64,000 bases of DNA from contig NC_053127.1 in the NCBI RefSeq assembly GCF_010015445.1, positions 28,427,715 to 28,491,714 on the forward strand. Direction: 5' to 3'. Position 1 is the stretch's first letter. The number at the start of each line of letters is the position of its first letter. Below are positions 26,206 to 39,361 of this stretch, one piece after another. The DNA is from Perca fluviatilis. Taxonomy: Eukaryota > Chordata > Actinopteri > Perciformes > Percidae. The position numbers and the translations under genes are program-made. Below the pieces are notes generated by a model that was given only the letters and a program-made list of their open reading frames with translations, was not told the DNA's origin and did not search any database.

Positions 26206-27130
26206 AAGTCAGTATGTACACAAGAACACAATGAGCATAGGTGAAATCAACAACTACTGCTATGGTTTAAGTGCTAAATAAGCAAAGCAAATACAGCCCA
26301 GGTCCTGGCTCACACAAAGACTCCACTCTTCATATTGCTGATGATAAAACAATTCCAACTGACAGCACAGGAAGTTCATGTCTGTCAGCAAAATGTAGCT
26401 TTAAACACACAGAAACAAACACCATAGCTGCAGTCCTTTTCAGTAGAAACCCCTTTAATGTGTGTTCACCTATCACAGACTAATCCCTGGAACTCTTTAA
26501 TTCAATCGTGAGGATTAACACGCCACTGTACGAGACACAACTTGCTGTATCCGTAAACCTGTTAAATCCATTCTCGTATAGCCAATCAATGCGATGTGAT
26601 TGAGAGAACAGGCTCCCCAGGCTAGACACTGGACACAGGATCCATGAGGGGCGATCAATCTGACTGGACAGAAATACACTCTGGGACAATCCCAACCAAA
26701 TCCAGGGCCACCCTCTCTGAGGTGGGCTGCCTCGGGCTATATTTAAACCCAGGATTACACAGGATATAGGAGTGCAAACTGGCAAGTTGGGTGAGCCAAT
26801 TATTTCTCCTGTACTCACACATAGACAATGAGTCTGCAGCTTCCAGCATGGCTGACCTTTCTGGAATTCAAAAAATGTCGCATGACAAGGGTCCCTCTAA
26901 CAAGGCCCGACCCGACCCCGATTGCCCCTCCCTCCAGACAACATACATGAGAACTGATCTGCAGATTTGTGGTGTAGAAGACTCTATTTTTTCAGATGGG
27001 GCAAGAACAAATCTGAATGACAAATATTCTGGTAAATATTGAAATCACGATTTATAACACCATTACCCATTGACTTTTGGAAGGATGTCACACTTGTTGA
27101 ACTTACAAAATAGTGAAACAGTTAAACATA

Positions 27131-27664
27131 CAGTACAGGCCAAATGTTTGGACACACCTTCTCATTCAATGCATTTCCTTTTTATTTTCATGACTTTTTA
27201 CATTGTAGATTCTTACTGAAGGCATCAAAACTATGAATGAACACATATGGAATTATGTACTTAACAAAAAAGTGTGAAATAACTGAAAACATGTCTTATA
27301 TTTTAGATTCTTCAAAGTAGCCACCCTTTGCTTTTTTTGATAACTCTGCAAACCCTTGGTGTTCTCTCAATGAGCTTCATGAGGTAGTCACCTGAAATGG
27401 TTTTCACTTCACAGGTGTGCTTTGTCAGGGTTAATTAGTGGAATTTTTTCCCTTATTAATAAAAAAAGCAAGGGTGGCTACTGAAGAATCTAAAATATAA
27501 GACATGTTTTCAGTTATTTCACACTTTTTTGTTAAGTACATAATTCCATGTGTTCATTCATATTGTTGATGCCTTCAGTGAGAATCTACAATGTAAATAG
27601 TCATGAAAATAAATAAAAAAACACATTGAATGAGAAGGTGTGTCCAAACTTTTGGCCTGTACTG
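27131..27664 (-). mobile_element. Tc1/mariner element, internally deleted
   Basis: TA dinucleotides (27129-27130, 27665-27666) flank long inverted ends CAGTACAGGCCAAA... of about 200 bp each. Between them the minus strand keeps the transposase C-terminus (readings like VKTISGDYLMKLIERTP near 27420-27345). The catalytic part is deleted. It is a 534-bp non-autonomous derivative. Confidence 0.92.
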
Positions 27665-27809
27665 TATCAAAAGTGAAAACACCTTGGACTGTGAATTTTC
27701 CCTTAATACTTATCCCGTTTTAACTATTTTTTTTAAATTCAGAACAGAAGACAAAATAACAGAAAACTTGCAAAAAGAAAACGTAATGAGCAAAATAATT
27801 GTTTTTCCT

Positions 27810-27885
27810 AGATAACATCAACTTTGTGTTCGTTAGCAGCCGAAATCGAAATCACGATCAAAATTTGATTAATTGCACAGCCCTA
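27810..27885. mobile_element. hAT right end, truncated
   Basis: 'aaatttgattaattgcacag' followed by CCCTA is a hAT terminus like those at 21765 and 62060. A left partner was not found nearby. Confidence 0.5.
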
Positions 27886-28384
27886 GCTACTAGTTAATCC
27901 TCCATTTTAGAAAGTGTTAGTAGCACTGGGCTGTGTCCCGGATAGGGTTGGCAAGAGAGGCTGAAAGAGTTACTGTAATACAGATAAAAAAACACAGTGC
28001 AGCCCATCTTTAAATTCCCATTCAAAGCATACAATATCATGATGCTGGAAACCTGTGATGACGTGAACCTACAGAGGATTAATCTCTTGCTGCTGAAAAT
28101 GAGAAGCCTTTTTATCTTTTCCATTGGGAGTGATACTCCGTGCCCTCTAAATCCCTCAGTCTGAATATCACAGTGATCTCTATCACTTCTAGAAACCTGC
28201 TGCAGCTTACTCTCAGAGACAGACTCAATAAATATTCATAAGTTATGAGCAAGGGCTAAACCTAATTCATAAGCACACATGGTATAGGTTTTAATCTGCT
28301 TCAAAAAAAAAAAGGAGATAAGATCCACATATGGATTAGTGTGTCCATTAGCTGACCAAGATTTAAGTGAGTACTCAGTAGTCA

Positions 28385-28930
28385 GATTTTCCGAGGTCAA
28401 AGTCGGAAACACGCCCCCCCCTTGACCTTGGATATCAGAGCTCGGAACTCCGACAACCACAGAGTACCTCGAGTTCAAAAATCCCCGTGCATCAACAATT
28501 GTTAAAGCTTTAGTAACATGCAGTTATCAGCACTTCTGTCTTATTTGTGTCTCACTAAATCAGTCGTACACACAGTGCTGTTCATCTTCTTTATATGTGG
28601 ACCTACTGTTACACTGTTTTATGCACACAAAAAAACAGCTTAATGCGTCGTTATCAACTGGTGTTGCTAACAGTGGCTAAACTGGTTGGGTTCCGCCATA
28701 CCCCCACTCCGACAATTTTTGTTTCCATTAGGGTTAAGGTTAGGGGTTAGGGTTAGGGAATAGCGGCATGTCTGAACAGAAGCATGTCGGAGTGGCGGCA
28801 TGTAACCAAAGTGGTTAAAGCAAACCCCATAATGAATAATCAGAGTTGTAAATGGAACGCATTCAACTCGGGTGCGACGTCATTCCCAGCTCCGGCTTCC
28901 GAGTTCCGAGGTAAACGGAACGCACTATTA
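28385..28930. repeat. Possible element with 'GGAACGCA' ends; telomere-like tract inside
   Basis: 'ttccgaggtcaaagtcggaa' at the left is roughly inverted at 'ttccgagttccgaggtaaac' on the right. It includes the TTAGGG-like tract at 28728-28759. The ends are uncertain. Confidence 0.4.
28728..28759. repeat. Interstitial telomere-like repeat
   Basis: 'TTAGGGTTAAGGTTAGGGG' then 'TTAGGGTTAGGG': four to five degenerate vertebrate telomere units. Confidence 0.8.
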
Positions 28931-29789
28931 GGCACAGCGTTGCTTCATGCTAAATGCTCATAAGCATGCTAACATGCTCACAATTACAATGCTAACATGC
29001 TGTAGTTAAACAAGTTTAATGCTTCCATGCATTACAATCTTAGTTTAGCGTGTTAGCATGCTAACATGTGAACAAATCCATACTGGTTATTCCTATAGTC
29101 TAAGACAGCGCAAAGATATTATTAAAGGAAGGAAGTTGTCAGGTTTAAGGTTTTAATGTAACTAGTGTAGTCCACCTTTGGAGCGTGTGCCTGTTTGGAA
29201 CGAGCCAATTGCCTGGTTCCTAGCATTTTTGTTTTGTGTAAACTGTCACAAACAACATGTGACATAAAATGCAGTTATAAAACACTTGGTTCCCAGTATT
29301 GCAGCTTCCAGCGTTGTCGGGTCGCGTGTCCATTCACAGCGTTCTCGGCAACAACTCATCCGACGGTAAATTTGCCTCATTCACATACACCAACGGTGGC
29401 GAAGCTGCTATGCAAGGCGCTGGCTCGCTACATGGCGCACCCGTAGGCTCGCTGCGGCTACACAGTCAGAAGTGACAGAGAAAAGGACACTGCTGCGGAC
29501 GCAAAAGAGAAAGACATTGCTCTATCCGGACAATACTGGCATCTCTATCCTACAGAAAGTCGCTAGTCACTTTTTTTTTTTAAACCGCCCTCGCAGCTGT
29601 ATAGAGGCTCGTAGGCTTTCCGTTGGTAGCATTGCCCGTCCACAACGGGATGTAGCACCCGCTGCTGTACTGCACATACAAGACACATACACAATACACA
29701 ACACACCTCAATTTATAGTTAGATGTCTTTCACTAAAAGCCAAAAATGTCAAACTCATGGTGTTGCTAGAGGAAAAGTCAGAGGATCAC

Positions 29790-30070
29790 CAATTCATCTT
29801 ATGGGGAAGATACTGTACATGTCTGTTCCACATTTCATGGTGAACCATCCAATACTTGTTGAGATATTTCACTGAAAACCAGAATGTCCTCCTGCTGGTG
29901 GTGCTAGAGGAAAAGTAGAGGGATCACCAACGTCCTTGGGGTACATCATTTGGGTACCATGAATGTCCGTACAAAATTTCATGGCAATCCATTAAATATA
30001 TTTCAGTCTGGACCAAAGTGACGACTGACTGACATTGCCATCCCTAGATCAAAATATTTAGATAGTTATC
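29790..30070. repeat. Dispersed repeat
   Basis: Two tandem-like modules with 'ggaaaagt(c)agaggatcacc' and 'tttcatggcaatccat', ending 'acattgccatcccta'. Same family as 12880-13860. Confidence 0.65.
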
Positions 30071-30370
30071 CAAGTAATCCAGAACCGTCTCAAAGCTAAC
30101 ACTAAGCTGAAACAAATACACCATCAACCAAGACACATCCTCCACTGGTGGTGCAGGCCATCTTGTAGTTTTTACGGTCAACAACATTTCCCGGTAAACT
30201 CAAAAGACGTACGCGTTTCCAGTATTTACGGTCTGACATTTGTTGTTGGTTTTATACATTTGCATACCCACACACACTGTCAGGATGATCTACAGTGACA
30301 CACTAATGTCATCATCACACAGCGCATACTGTACACAGGGGTTTTCCCCTCCGTGTGCCGATATACACGT

Positions 30371-30372
<2 letters not shown>

Positions 30373-30440
<68 letters not shown>
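30373..30440. repeat. (GT)n microsatellite
   Basis: 34 uninterrupted GT units. Confidence 0.99.
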
Positions 30441-30442
<2 letters not shown>

Positions 30443-30662
30443 TCTAACTAACAGGTGTTACCCGACTGTGTGTGAAGCCGTGCAGGTGCAGATTATAGCA
30501 GAAGTGTCTAAAACAGCAACACGATGTTCCCAGCCTCACACTGTGAATAATGCTTCAAAGAAGGTTAGGCACATCATTACACTTGCTGTGTTATGGCCAT
30601 ATATTTTAAGTTACCAAAGACTGTAGTCAATAGTAATCTGAATTATTTCCTCTTTGACTTAA

Positions 30663-31599
30663 AGTGATGGTTCGGCGTAATTTCACCTTAGTGTCCTTTG
30701 CACCATGACCTCGAGCCAAACACCCCCTCAGAAGCTTTTTTCACCTGGGTCAAACATTGGGCAAGTTAGCGTAGAGTAGCGTTATCAGCTGAATAGCTTA
30801 GTGCAGGCGCTGATGGATCCAAGAGTGTATCTTGTACATTACCCCACTAATAATGCCCGAAATGATACCAGACTTCTACACTAGTACAAATAGGTTATGT
30901 ACTCATAAAACGATGGATTGGAAAGTTTGTAAGTACACCAGGAGTTTATTTTAAATAACACTTGCCTGCTGGCTATTGCTCTCTGCTGCTACTGCTACTG
31001 CTGCTGCTGCTGCTGGCAGTAAGACCAGTGTTTAGGGAAATCTACAAATTACAACACTGAAAAGAGATACAACAAAAATATTTATTAATTTAATGATTAA
31101 ATAAGGTAATGTCTCCAAACTTACCTCAATTATTACTTGTCTACTACTAGTTATACTACAGCACTTAAAAAAAAAAAAGTTAAATTAATAAATATTTTTG
31201 TTGCATCTCTTTTCAGTGTTGTAATTTGTAGACGGCCCTAAGCACTCTTACTGCCCGTTAGGTAGCAGCAGCAGCAGCAGAGACGAGAGGCCAGCAGGCA
31301 AGTGTTATTTACATACACTTCTGGTGTACTTACAAACTTTCCAATCCATCGTTTTATGAGTAAATAACCTATTTGTACTAGTGTAGAAGTTTGGTATCAT
31401 TTCGGGCATTATTAGTGGGGTCATTTACGAGATACATCACTGGATCCATTAGCCCCTGCGCTAAGCTATTCAGCTGATAACGCTACTCTACGCTAACTCT
31501 CCCAATGTTCCACCCAGCTGAAAAAAGCTTCTGAGGGGGTGTTTGGCTCGAGGTCATGGTGCAAAGGAACCTAGGGTGAAATTACTCCGAACCATCACT
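30663..31599. mobile_element. Large palindromic TTAA-flanked foldback element
   Basis: TTAA at 30659-30662 and 31600-31603 flank AGTGATGGTTCGG...CCGAACCATCACT. The whole 937 bp is an imperfect inverted repeat with arms of roughly 460 bp. For example, 'aaacgatggattggaaagtt' near 30908 is matched by 'aactttccaatccatcgttt' near 31336. The arms continue through CTG/CAG runs to an A/T-rich centre near 31130. Confidence 0.9.
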
Positions 31600-32089
31600 T
31601 TAAGTCTGATTCTGAGGTTAGTCACAAGTAAACATCACTACTTTCTGTACCAGCTGAAGTGTGTACTCCTTTCTGAACTGTATTTCAGAGAATCATCACT
31701 GCAAAAGAGGATGAACAGCACTTTACTCTGGCTTATCTGTCTCTCACAGCATTTAAACATCAAAACAAAATGTACATTTTTTTTAGCTCATTATCTCTAT
31801 GGAACAGGTTTCTAAATGTGCTTTGGGTGGTTTAATTCTGAAAACAATAAAAAAAAAAAAAATTCAGACTTGAGGCTTAGTTTGGGGAAAGGTCACAAAC
31901 TGAATTATATGGAGGCATTAGCAAGCTGCTGGGATTACAGATGGAGCAAATGTTTAGCCCAGCAGCCCGAGCATTATTTACGGATCATTTGATTAAACAG
32001 CCTCATCTACATTTCTTATGAGTTGTTGCGACACAGTTGTGGCACAATGTGAAGTCAAAGACAAAGGTCTGATCATTACATCATCTTCT

Positions 32090-32478
32090 AGAGCTGCCAC
32101 CATTAGCCGATTAATTCATCAGTCGGTCGGCAGAAGAAAAAAAAAACAATCTACAATTTTTATACTAATTATTTGCACATGGTACTGCATCAGCAACTTC
32201 ATTACTTATTGATTTTTTATCTCTTTTTTTCAAGCAAAAATGCCCCCAGAAATGCTGTTTTCAGCCCCTCAAAGATGATGTTCCGCTTTTCTCCGTTTCA
32301 TATAATTGTAAACTAAATATATTTGGGTTTTAGACTGTTGGTCTGACAGAACAAGACATTTGAAGGTATCTTCCTGGATGGATATTCTTCACCAATGTCT
32401 GACATTTTATAGACTACATCGATTAATCGAGAAATACAATCTGAAAATTATTCAATAATGAAATTCTTTAGTTGCAGG
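32090..32478. repeat. hAT-like MITE ('AGAGCTGC...AGTTGCAG')
   Basis: 'tctagagctgccaccattag' to 'tctttagttgcaggc', with inner 'acattttatagactacatcg'. The same family as 49413-49756. Confidence 0.65.
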
Positions 32479-32789
32479 CATATGTAAGTAAAATCAGCTC
32501 CGATACAGATTGCAAAGGACCAGAGAGAACATAACTGTACAGCAGGTTGAGGTGATTTTTTTAAAAAGATTCACTTATTTTTGCTGTTTTTTTCCTCCGA
32601 CCACAGGAAAGTTGTTTGGGGATTTTACTAGCTAGTTTTCATTCAGCGAACTTACACAGTAAAAATGACTTTTTTCCGCACACAACACTTAATTTCTCCA
32701 TTTTACAAGCTGGGATTTTACTTTAATTGACAGCAATAACTGCCTGATGTGAGCAGTTTTTTACTTAGCCCTCATCTAATGTGCCAGTT

Positions 32790-33180
32790 GCGTTTTAGAG
32801 GGCCAGATTCTTTTTGAGAAATACAACAATTTCAGGCCTCTGAGCAGTGAGCCTCTTTCTCCCTTCATCAATAATGCGAGTGGCAGCATTGAAGAGTCTC
32901 TCATTCTCCACGCTGGTGCAAGCTACAAAGAGAAATTTAGACGCAGGAGCCAGGAGAGGGGAGACGAGGGGAGACGAGTTGGTCGATTCTCCAGAAGTGG
33001 ATTGGATGTGAGGAACGGTTTGCTCGCTAAAATAAGTTGCTTTCTCAAAAGAAGACCACTAGTGTCCTGGCCTAGGGTCAGATTCTGCTTCTCACTCCTC
33101 CAGGATTTCATCAAGAAGACTACCAGCTCTGCTCTTTCATGCAATACCTTCATCCACACAGAGGGATATTTCTAGGGGCC
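32790..33180 (-). pseudogene. hAT transposase C-terminal remnant
   Basis: The minus strand reads SKFLFVACTSVENERLFNAA, TRIIDEGRKRLTAQRPEI and VVFLKKNLA. This is the conserved hAT dimerisation region, usually seen as SVENERLF..A..I....R..L.....E.L.FLK.N. Upstream, out of frame, is ERAELVVFLMKSWRSEKQNL. Frameshifts and the lack of the catalytic core show it is dead. Confidence 0.85.
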
Positions 33181-33559
33181 TGAGCAGAAGGGAGACCCGA
33201 GCAGAATTCAGCAAGCGTAAAGACAGAAGAGGGGAGTACTGTCAGCACAGATCTGGGTGGAGGTTTAAGCTTCTTCTCTTTAGCTGGCAGAAGTTGAAAA
33301 TAGAAATAATACTTATGTACTCATATATATTGTTGTTTAATTAATGGTAAATTACAGTTTAGTTCTATTGCTTCAACCATTTTACAGTTTCTGTCTTCAG
33401 CACAAATGTGTTCACACAACTCCCTCCCCTCTTTTCAGCCTTGTAGAAACTAGATAAGAGTGCTACATTCTCTCAGACTGAACTAAACCTTCTTTGCGCA
33501 AAGTAAAATACATACTTAAAATAATTTGTTGAGTGAAGCCTTACTTCAGATCTAGTTAT

Positions 33560-34150
33560 TAGAATATCCAACACACCATGTAATGAGTAGGGTTTAAAGC
33601 TGTGGGCTTGGGCAGGCCTTGAGGTCTGGAAAGTTTAAACAAAGATAATATAATAAGCCCTTCGGACCACTTAAACAGGCAGATGGTACAAAGGGGGGTG
33701 CGGGAGTGATAGATAAAAGAAAGTACGTAGAAAATATGATACATCGGGCAGAGATGCACGCAATGTTCTGTACCGCGATTATTTCTCAGAAAAGAAGTAT
33801 GGGAATGTCTAAGTAGCTACGCAGGAGTCTGAGAATGTTTTAGTAGCTATGCAAACGTCACACGAGGAGAGAAAAGTGGAGTCAGATCAACGGCCCAATG
33901 AGATGTGGACACATCTGGTCTGCAACGCCAACGGGAGAGGACGACACCCTGTGAGACTAGCAATATGAGCAGAGACATTTGTAGGAGCTGGACAGCTAAC
34001 TGCTTTATCGTGGTCTGTCGAGTACTTGCATTTGTGCTCTGCTTTGCAAAGTATATTATGTACTTGTACTTTAATCTTTTGTCATCCAGTTCTGATAAAT
34101 ATATTTATTATATATACACAAACCTGTCTTTGGAGTCTCCAGAGCTGATT
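33560..34150 (+). other. Possible LTR-like block (weak)
   Basis: An A/T-rich region with poly(A)-signal-like AATAAA/ATAAATATA near 34100, followed by 'tgtctttggagtctccagag', resembles an R-U5 arrangement. No TG...CA ends, duplicate LTR or coding region was found. Confidence 0.2.
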
Positions 34151-35673
34151 CCTCCTCCAGCAACGCTGTCACTGCTAAGCATTAGTAGACAATCTGCCAG
34201 AGCCTCCCCCACCACCACTGCACACATCAGTTATAGAAGTAGAAGAAAAAAAATTGTTTTTTTAAATGTATTAATTTGTGATTTTTATGTTGTCACGGCA
34301 GGGACCACTGAAGAAAAATATATAATAATAAAGTAACGCTAAACCTTGCCAGCTACAGACAGGGAACAATATATATTGAGTTCCATCAATTGCCGATGCC
34401 AAAGAATAGATGGGGGGCCTGGGCTGGGTGGTGGTAGCTGGGCCCAGCAGCCTCCAACATGTCACCAACCTTCAGTGATGGAGTACTCCAGTCCTGGACT
34501 TTGCTATTCTCTGGACTTGTGACTTGACTTGGACTCCAGGATTTATGAACCAGCCAGACCAACCAACAGACGGACATTGCCATCCCAAGTGCCTGCCCCC
34601 AGCATGGCTAGCAAAAAATTATTTTGTTAAAATATGTGACCATGGGACATTATTTTCTACAGCCATGTTTTTTTGCCTTTTCCAGAAAACTGCCTACCCC
34701 AGCTTTAATGACTTATGCGAATCATTTTATCAGGCTTTTTCAGGCAACATACGAGGCATTACTATACTGCCCTGTGTTTAGGTTGTTTTTGTTTCATCTT
34801 TTAAAATGTAGCACTTTGTCGATATCGGCTCTGTAAACTAAATCATTAATAATCTTTCGGATGTTTATCAATAATGATGAAGACATCACCATCGATGATG
34901 GTTTATAGCTACATGTGATGCTATACATAGCCACAGACGTGGTCATCCCTAGAGCCATGCCGATAGCATGACTTAGAATGACTAAAACCATGAACAAACA
35001 ACTACAATACTACAGAATTAAAATGCATATAACAATTGCAATATACATATGGGTCAGCAGCACCTTACAAATAAATACACTGTGTTATCTTAGGAAGTCC
35101 TTGCTGAAAGTTAACACCTTCAGCTACTTGGAACTATAAACTAGAGTGTGCCGCACACCCCCTATTGTGTGCAACACACCACACAAGTAAGTCCACCCTC
35201 AAAATCAGATGTAAAGAAAAATAGACAACAAAGAAAATACCATCTGTTATTGCCGCATTACTACTGTGGCTGCCACATATGGGTTGGGTGGCCAACTATA
35301 ACAGCCTCTATGAGTGTTTGGAAAGGAAATGATGCAGAACAGAAGGTAACCTGGAGAGGAGGCAGGACTTTGGCTGTCTACAGTAAACCCAGAGGAGTCC
35401 ACTGTGACAAGTGGCCACAGAGGAATAGTGGTGTCAGGATCTGTAGAAGAGTTTTGGACAGCACACAGACAAGAGGAAAGACACAAACTCGACCAGCCAT
35501 CAATTATTTCGGTTAGCTCACCGGCCATATGGATAGTACAGCAGGGCTCTGGGGACACAGCCCACAATAACATCTTGAGCTACCAGGGCATTTAAATAAC
35601 ACACAGATACAACATTTTAAGAGAATTTAAGATTTATTTGGAACTATGAGATATTCAACGGTGAGGCGACAAG

Positions 35674-35984
35674 TAGGGCTGGGCAACATATCAATATTAT
35701 ATCGTGATATGAGACTAGATATTGTCTCAGATTTTGGATATTGTAATATAGATATGGATTAGTTTTGTAGTATTTTCCTAGTTTAAAAGGCTGATGTTAG
35801 ACTGTTCTAGCCTTTCTATTATTTGCCTTTACCCACTCAGTCATTATATCCACATTATTGATGATAATTTATCTAAAATTTTATTGTGAAGATAGAAGCA
35901 CCAATTGTCAAACCCTACAATATCGACATTGAGGTATGTGGTCAAGAATATCATATCTGATATGCTCCATATTGCTCAGCTCTA
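35674..35984. mobile_element. hAT MITE
   Basis: The ends TAGGGCTGGGCAAC / ATTGCTCAGCTCTA are flanked by GCGACAAG and GCGACGAG (7 of 8). 311 bp, non-coding, with 'atatcgtgatatgag'. Confidence 0.85.
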
Positions 35985-36274
35985 GCGACGAGGCAAGAGA
36001 ATTCGACAAAGCTGCAGCAGTGTCACTTTTATTCATATATTCACTGCCTGATAATGCTGTTAACATTGTCTCTTTTGTCAAACTGAGCTACTTAAATTAC
36101 TGTTTATACAAAACACAAAATCTGTCCGATTGGCAGCAGGTTGGTTAAACAACATGTTAATGGATTCTTTGTTTTTCGTCATCATCGCTAAATGATTTTG
36201 GTTTGACTTCAACCTTCTTAGAACTGATGTTCCAGATGATTAAAGAACTCAACTAGTGTAGGTTCCCAGTGGGT

Positions 36275-36496
<222 letters not shown>

Positions 36497-37101
36497 AATG
36501 GGAGAGAAGTGCTTGGATGAGGTTAACTAAAAAATGTGAGAACCCCCAGAGTCTTTGGTCGTGCTCTGAATAATGAAGGCTAATATGCAGATGGGGTTGT
36601 GCGCCTGGCAAAGTACTAACTAATGAGGACCTGGAAATGTATTTATGTATTCACCCTCACACACAAAAAAACCCTCAAAACATTTGTTACTGACTTGTCT
36701 CTCTTCAAGTTTCACAATTACATTTCTTTTAATGTAGCTGACATTTGAATCATATTTGGAATGTGATGCAAATATGCAAGAGTGAAAGGTACCATTCAAT
36801 TAAAGCAGGGTGTCCATTTTCTTTTCTTTTTTAATTAAAAGGCCTTTTATTTATCAACCTTGAGTTTTTTAAGACTTTTTTGGTCAAAGCTATTCCTCCT
36901 CTCTGTGCAGTTTTCTTTCCGTTTTCATTATTGATGCATTCTGTTCACAACAAGGTATTCAATACGATGTGCTATATATAGTAGAAATAAAAAAATCTGC
37001 ATGGGCATTTTTGGTTCCGGGTAACATATAAAGTCCTCCTCTGTATAATGCCTGTTGCCAATGACTCTTATTCTTTGCCAATTTTAATCCAGCTCTGTGT
37101 C

Positions 37102-37349
37102 ATCTTTGTGTGGACAGTGCGTTTCCATGAATGGCGTGCGGCTTCCCTCCGTGGCCCCAGTGCACGGTGCTCAGTGCAGCCAAGGTCTGCCGAAATATGC
37201 GAGATCCACTTGATCTCAGCAGACCTCCGTGACGAGTTTCACAGCATTTGGCGGATATTAGCAGACATTGGCTGCTCCTAAATCCGTGCGCTGCGGCAAC
37301 GGAGGAAAGCCACACAGCGTTCATCCGCACACACTGCCCACACAAAGAT
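37102..37349. mobile_element. MITE with about 55-bp inverted repeats
   Basis: ATCTTTGTGTGG(A/G)CAGTG at the left is inverted at the right end (cactgcccacacaaagat), with similarity running on through 'tggcttcctccgt'. 248 bp, no coding capacity. Confidence 0.75.
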
Positions 37350-38532
37350 AACTGCTACCATGGAAAACGCCCACTGAGAGGCTTGAAGTTGTCCAAAAAC
37401 TGTTTGATTATGTAGTGGTAGTATCTTTAGTTTAAATTTCAGAGGGCACTTCGACATGTGACAGGAGGAGCCAGGGATCATTCAAAGGTCTGACAGATGC
37501 ATATTGTATTCCCATGCATTTATCGGCTCTTGTCAAACAAAACAATCACAAGGTCACAGATCACAAAGTGATCGAGTTTTGTCAACTCCTCTTCGGCTAC
37601 TTTTGGGACCAGTCAGGGCAATGGGGGCTTATATTTTACAGAACATACACAACTACTGTAATCCTGGCTAATTTTGCACCCCTTCCTTAAAATCCCTTCA
37701 TTGCCATTCTAAAATATGGGTATAGGAAACAAAATTAATAAGAACAATAACATTATAGTAAAAGTGTAATTTACTTTATTTTCAATATGATGCAAAAATA
37801 TTGAAAAATTTGTTGTGGTGTTGAGGTAGTGAAGACCGAAATCTTATTGTCTGATTGACAAGAGAAAGATGAAAATGTGAACATTAGTGCACAGACTAAG
37901 TCCATAGCAGCATTGACAACCAGTATGAGGTCAACAGCACTGCTTATATTGTGCATACTTCCTCCTGATTGGGCGGATTGTTTCCTGGAAGCAGCCTCAG
38001 TGGAGTCATTAGTGACATTATTTGATGCATGTTTGTGAGCTCCTATGGCAGCCACTCACTACACAGAAATGAAAGTTGAACCACACACAATTTTGAACTT
38101 CATGTGGATATTTGTCTTAATTTATCAACGTTAAACTCAACGTCTAGCTGTTTTTAATTGTGTGTACGATTTCTTAGTTGTACAGTTTGCACCGAATACT
38201 AAAGAATCACTACAGCATAGGTTGTTTAAGTGAAGGCCTGATTTTTGTCCACGGTAACATTTGCTGCCTCAGAGCTGGGAAGCAAGGAAGAGTTGGCGAG
38301 AGACTCTGGCACAATCAGAAGCCTCAATTTAAAGGGGTACTCCAGCAGTAAAGTATTACACATGCATAAAGTTAGGAGACTTGAGAGAGGCAGAATAAAA
38401 AGACTAATGCTGCATTTACACACAGATACAAAGTAGGCAGTCTCTGGCCTCTCAGAAATCTGTAGCTCTGTGTGTCTGTTGCTTTAATTCACATACTCTG
38501 CTCTAGGGCTGGGTTAAAATAATTGATTCTCC

Positions 38533-38714
38533 TGGGCGCCCGGAGAGCTCGGTTGGTGGAGCGGGCGCCCATGTGTAGAGGTTTGCTCCTTGACGCAGCG
38601 GGCCTGGGTTCGACTCCGACACGCACCCCTTTGCTGCATGTCATCTCCCCTTTGACATCTCCTGCTGTCCTGTCAAAATAAAGGCTGAAAATGCCCCAAA
38701 AATGATCTTAAAAT
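38533..38714 (+). mobile_element. tRNA-derived SINE, second copy
   Basis: Same family as 9026: box A-like 'gagctcggttggtggagcg' and box B GGTTCGACTCC, then 'ctgctgtcctgtc' and 'aataaaggctgaaaatgcc'. A perfect 16-bp duplication AAATAATTGATTCTCC lies at 38517-38532 and 38715-38730, inside the hAT element. Confidence 0.95.
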
Positions 38715-38814
38715 AAATAATTGATTCTCCAATTAATCAATTTCTCAAAATTGATTAATCAAATCAATGTTTTAATATATGCCCTTTTGCCATGGATGTG
38801 GTTAATTGACCCCC

Positions 38815-39361
38815 TTGGTCCAATGTGTAGGAATTTCTCCCATCTAGCGTTGAGATCATATATCACAATCAACTCTCTCGCGCCACGCAGTTCAAAGTAC
38901 GTATTACAGCTAACGGTAGCCTTCACGCTTCAAAAAGCCGGTCTCTTTTCCATATCCTTTTTCTTTTTCTGGGCGAAGAAGAAGACTCCTGTTCCTGAAA
39001 TTTGGAGTTTGAATAAGTATGGTCCTCCATGTTTCCTTCTTCAAACTTGCCGGGGGCCCGGGAAGCTACGATACCCATTAGCAGCATTAGCAGCACCTGT
39101 GAGTTTATCATGTGACAGCGAAATCGCGAAAGCCGGAGCAGTATGTCCTGTATGTCCCTCATCGGCTAACGTATTTCAAGATGGCGCATGAATATGGAGC
39201 GTCTACCCCAGGTCATGAGAATGCAAATGTAAATTTCAAGCCAAAAGGAATACTTGGAATTGATGGTGGTGGTAAATATTCATGAAAAAGTACAAGTTAG
39301 TGAACGGGCAACACAGATTTTTGATAATGAACAACTAAACACGTTACACACTGGGACTTTA
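38815..39361. mobile_element. TTAA-type MITE, copy in hAT
   Basis: About 90% identical by eye to 58188-58736 ('ggtccaatgtgtaggaattt' to 'ttacacactgggac'). TTAA is kept on the right only. Confidence 0.85.

Noticed and set aside
38721..39191. 156-codon plus-strand frame
   Set aside because: It spans hAT and MITE sequence; the related frame at 58351-58569 comes from the second MITE copy.
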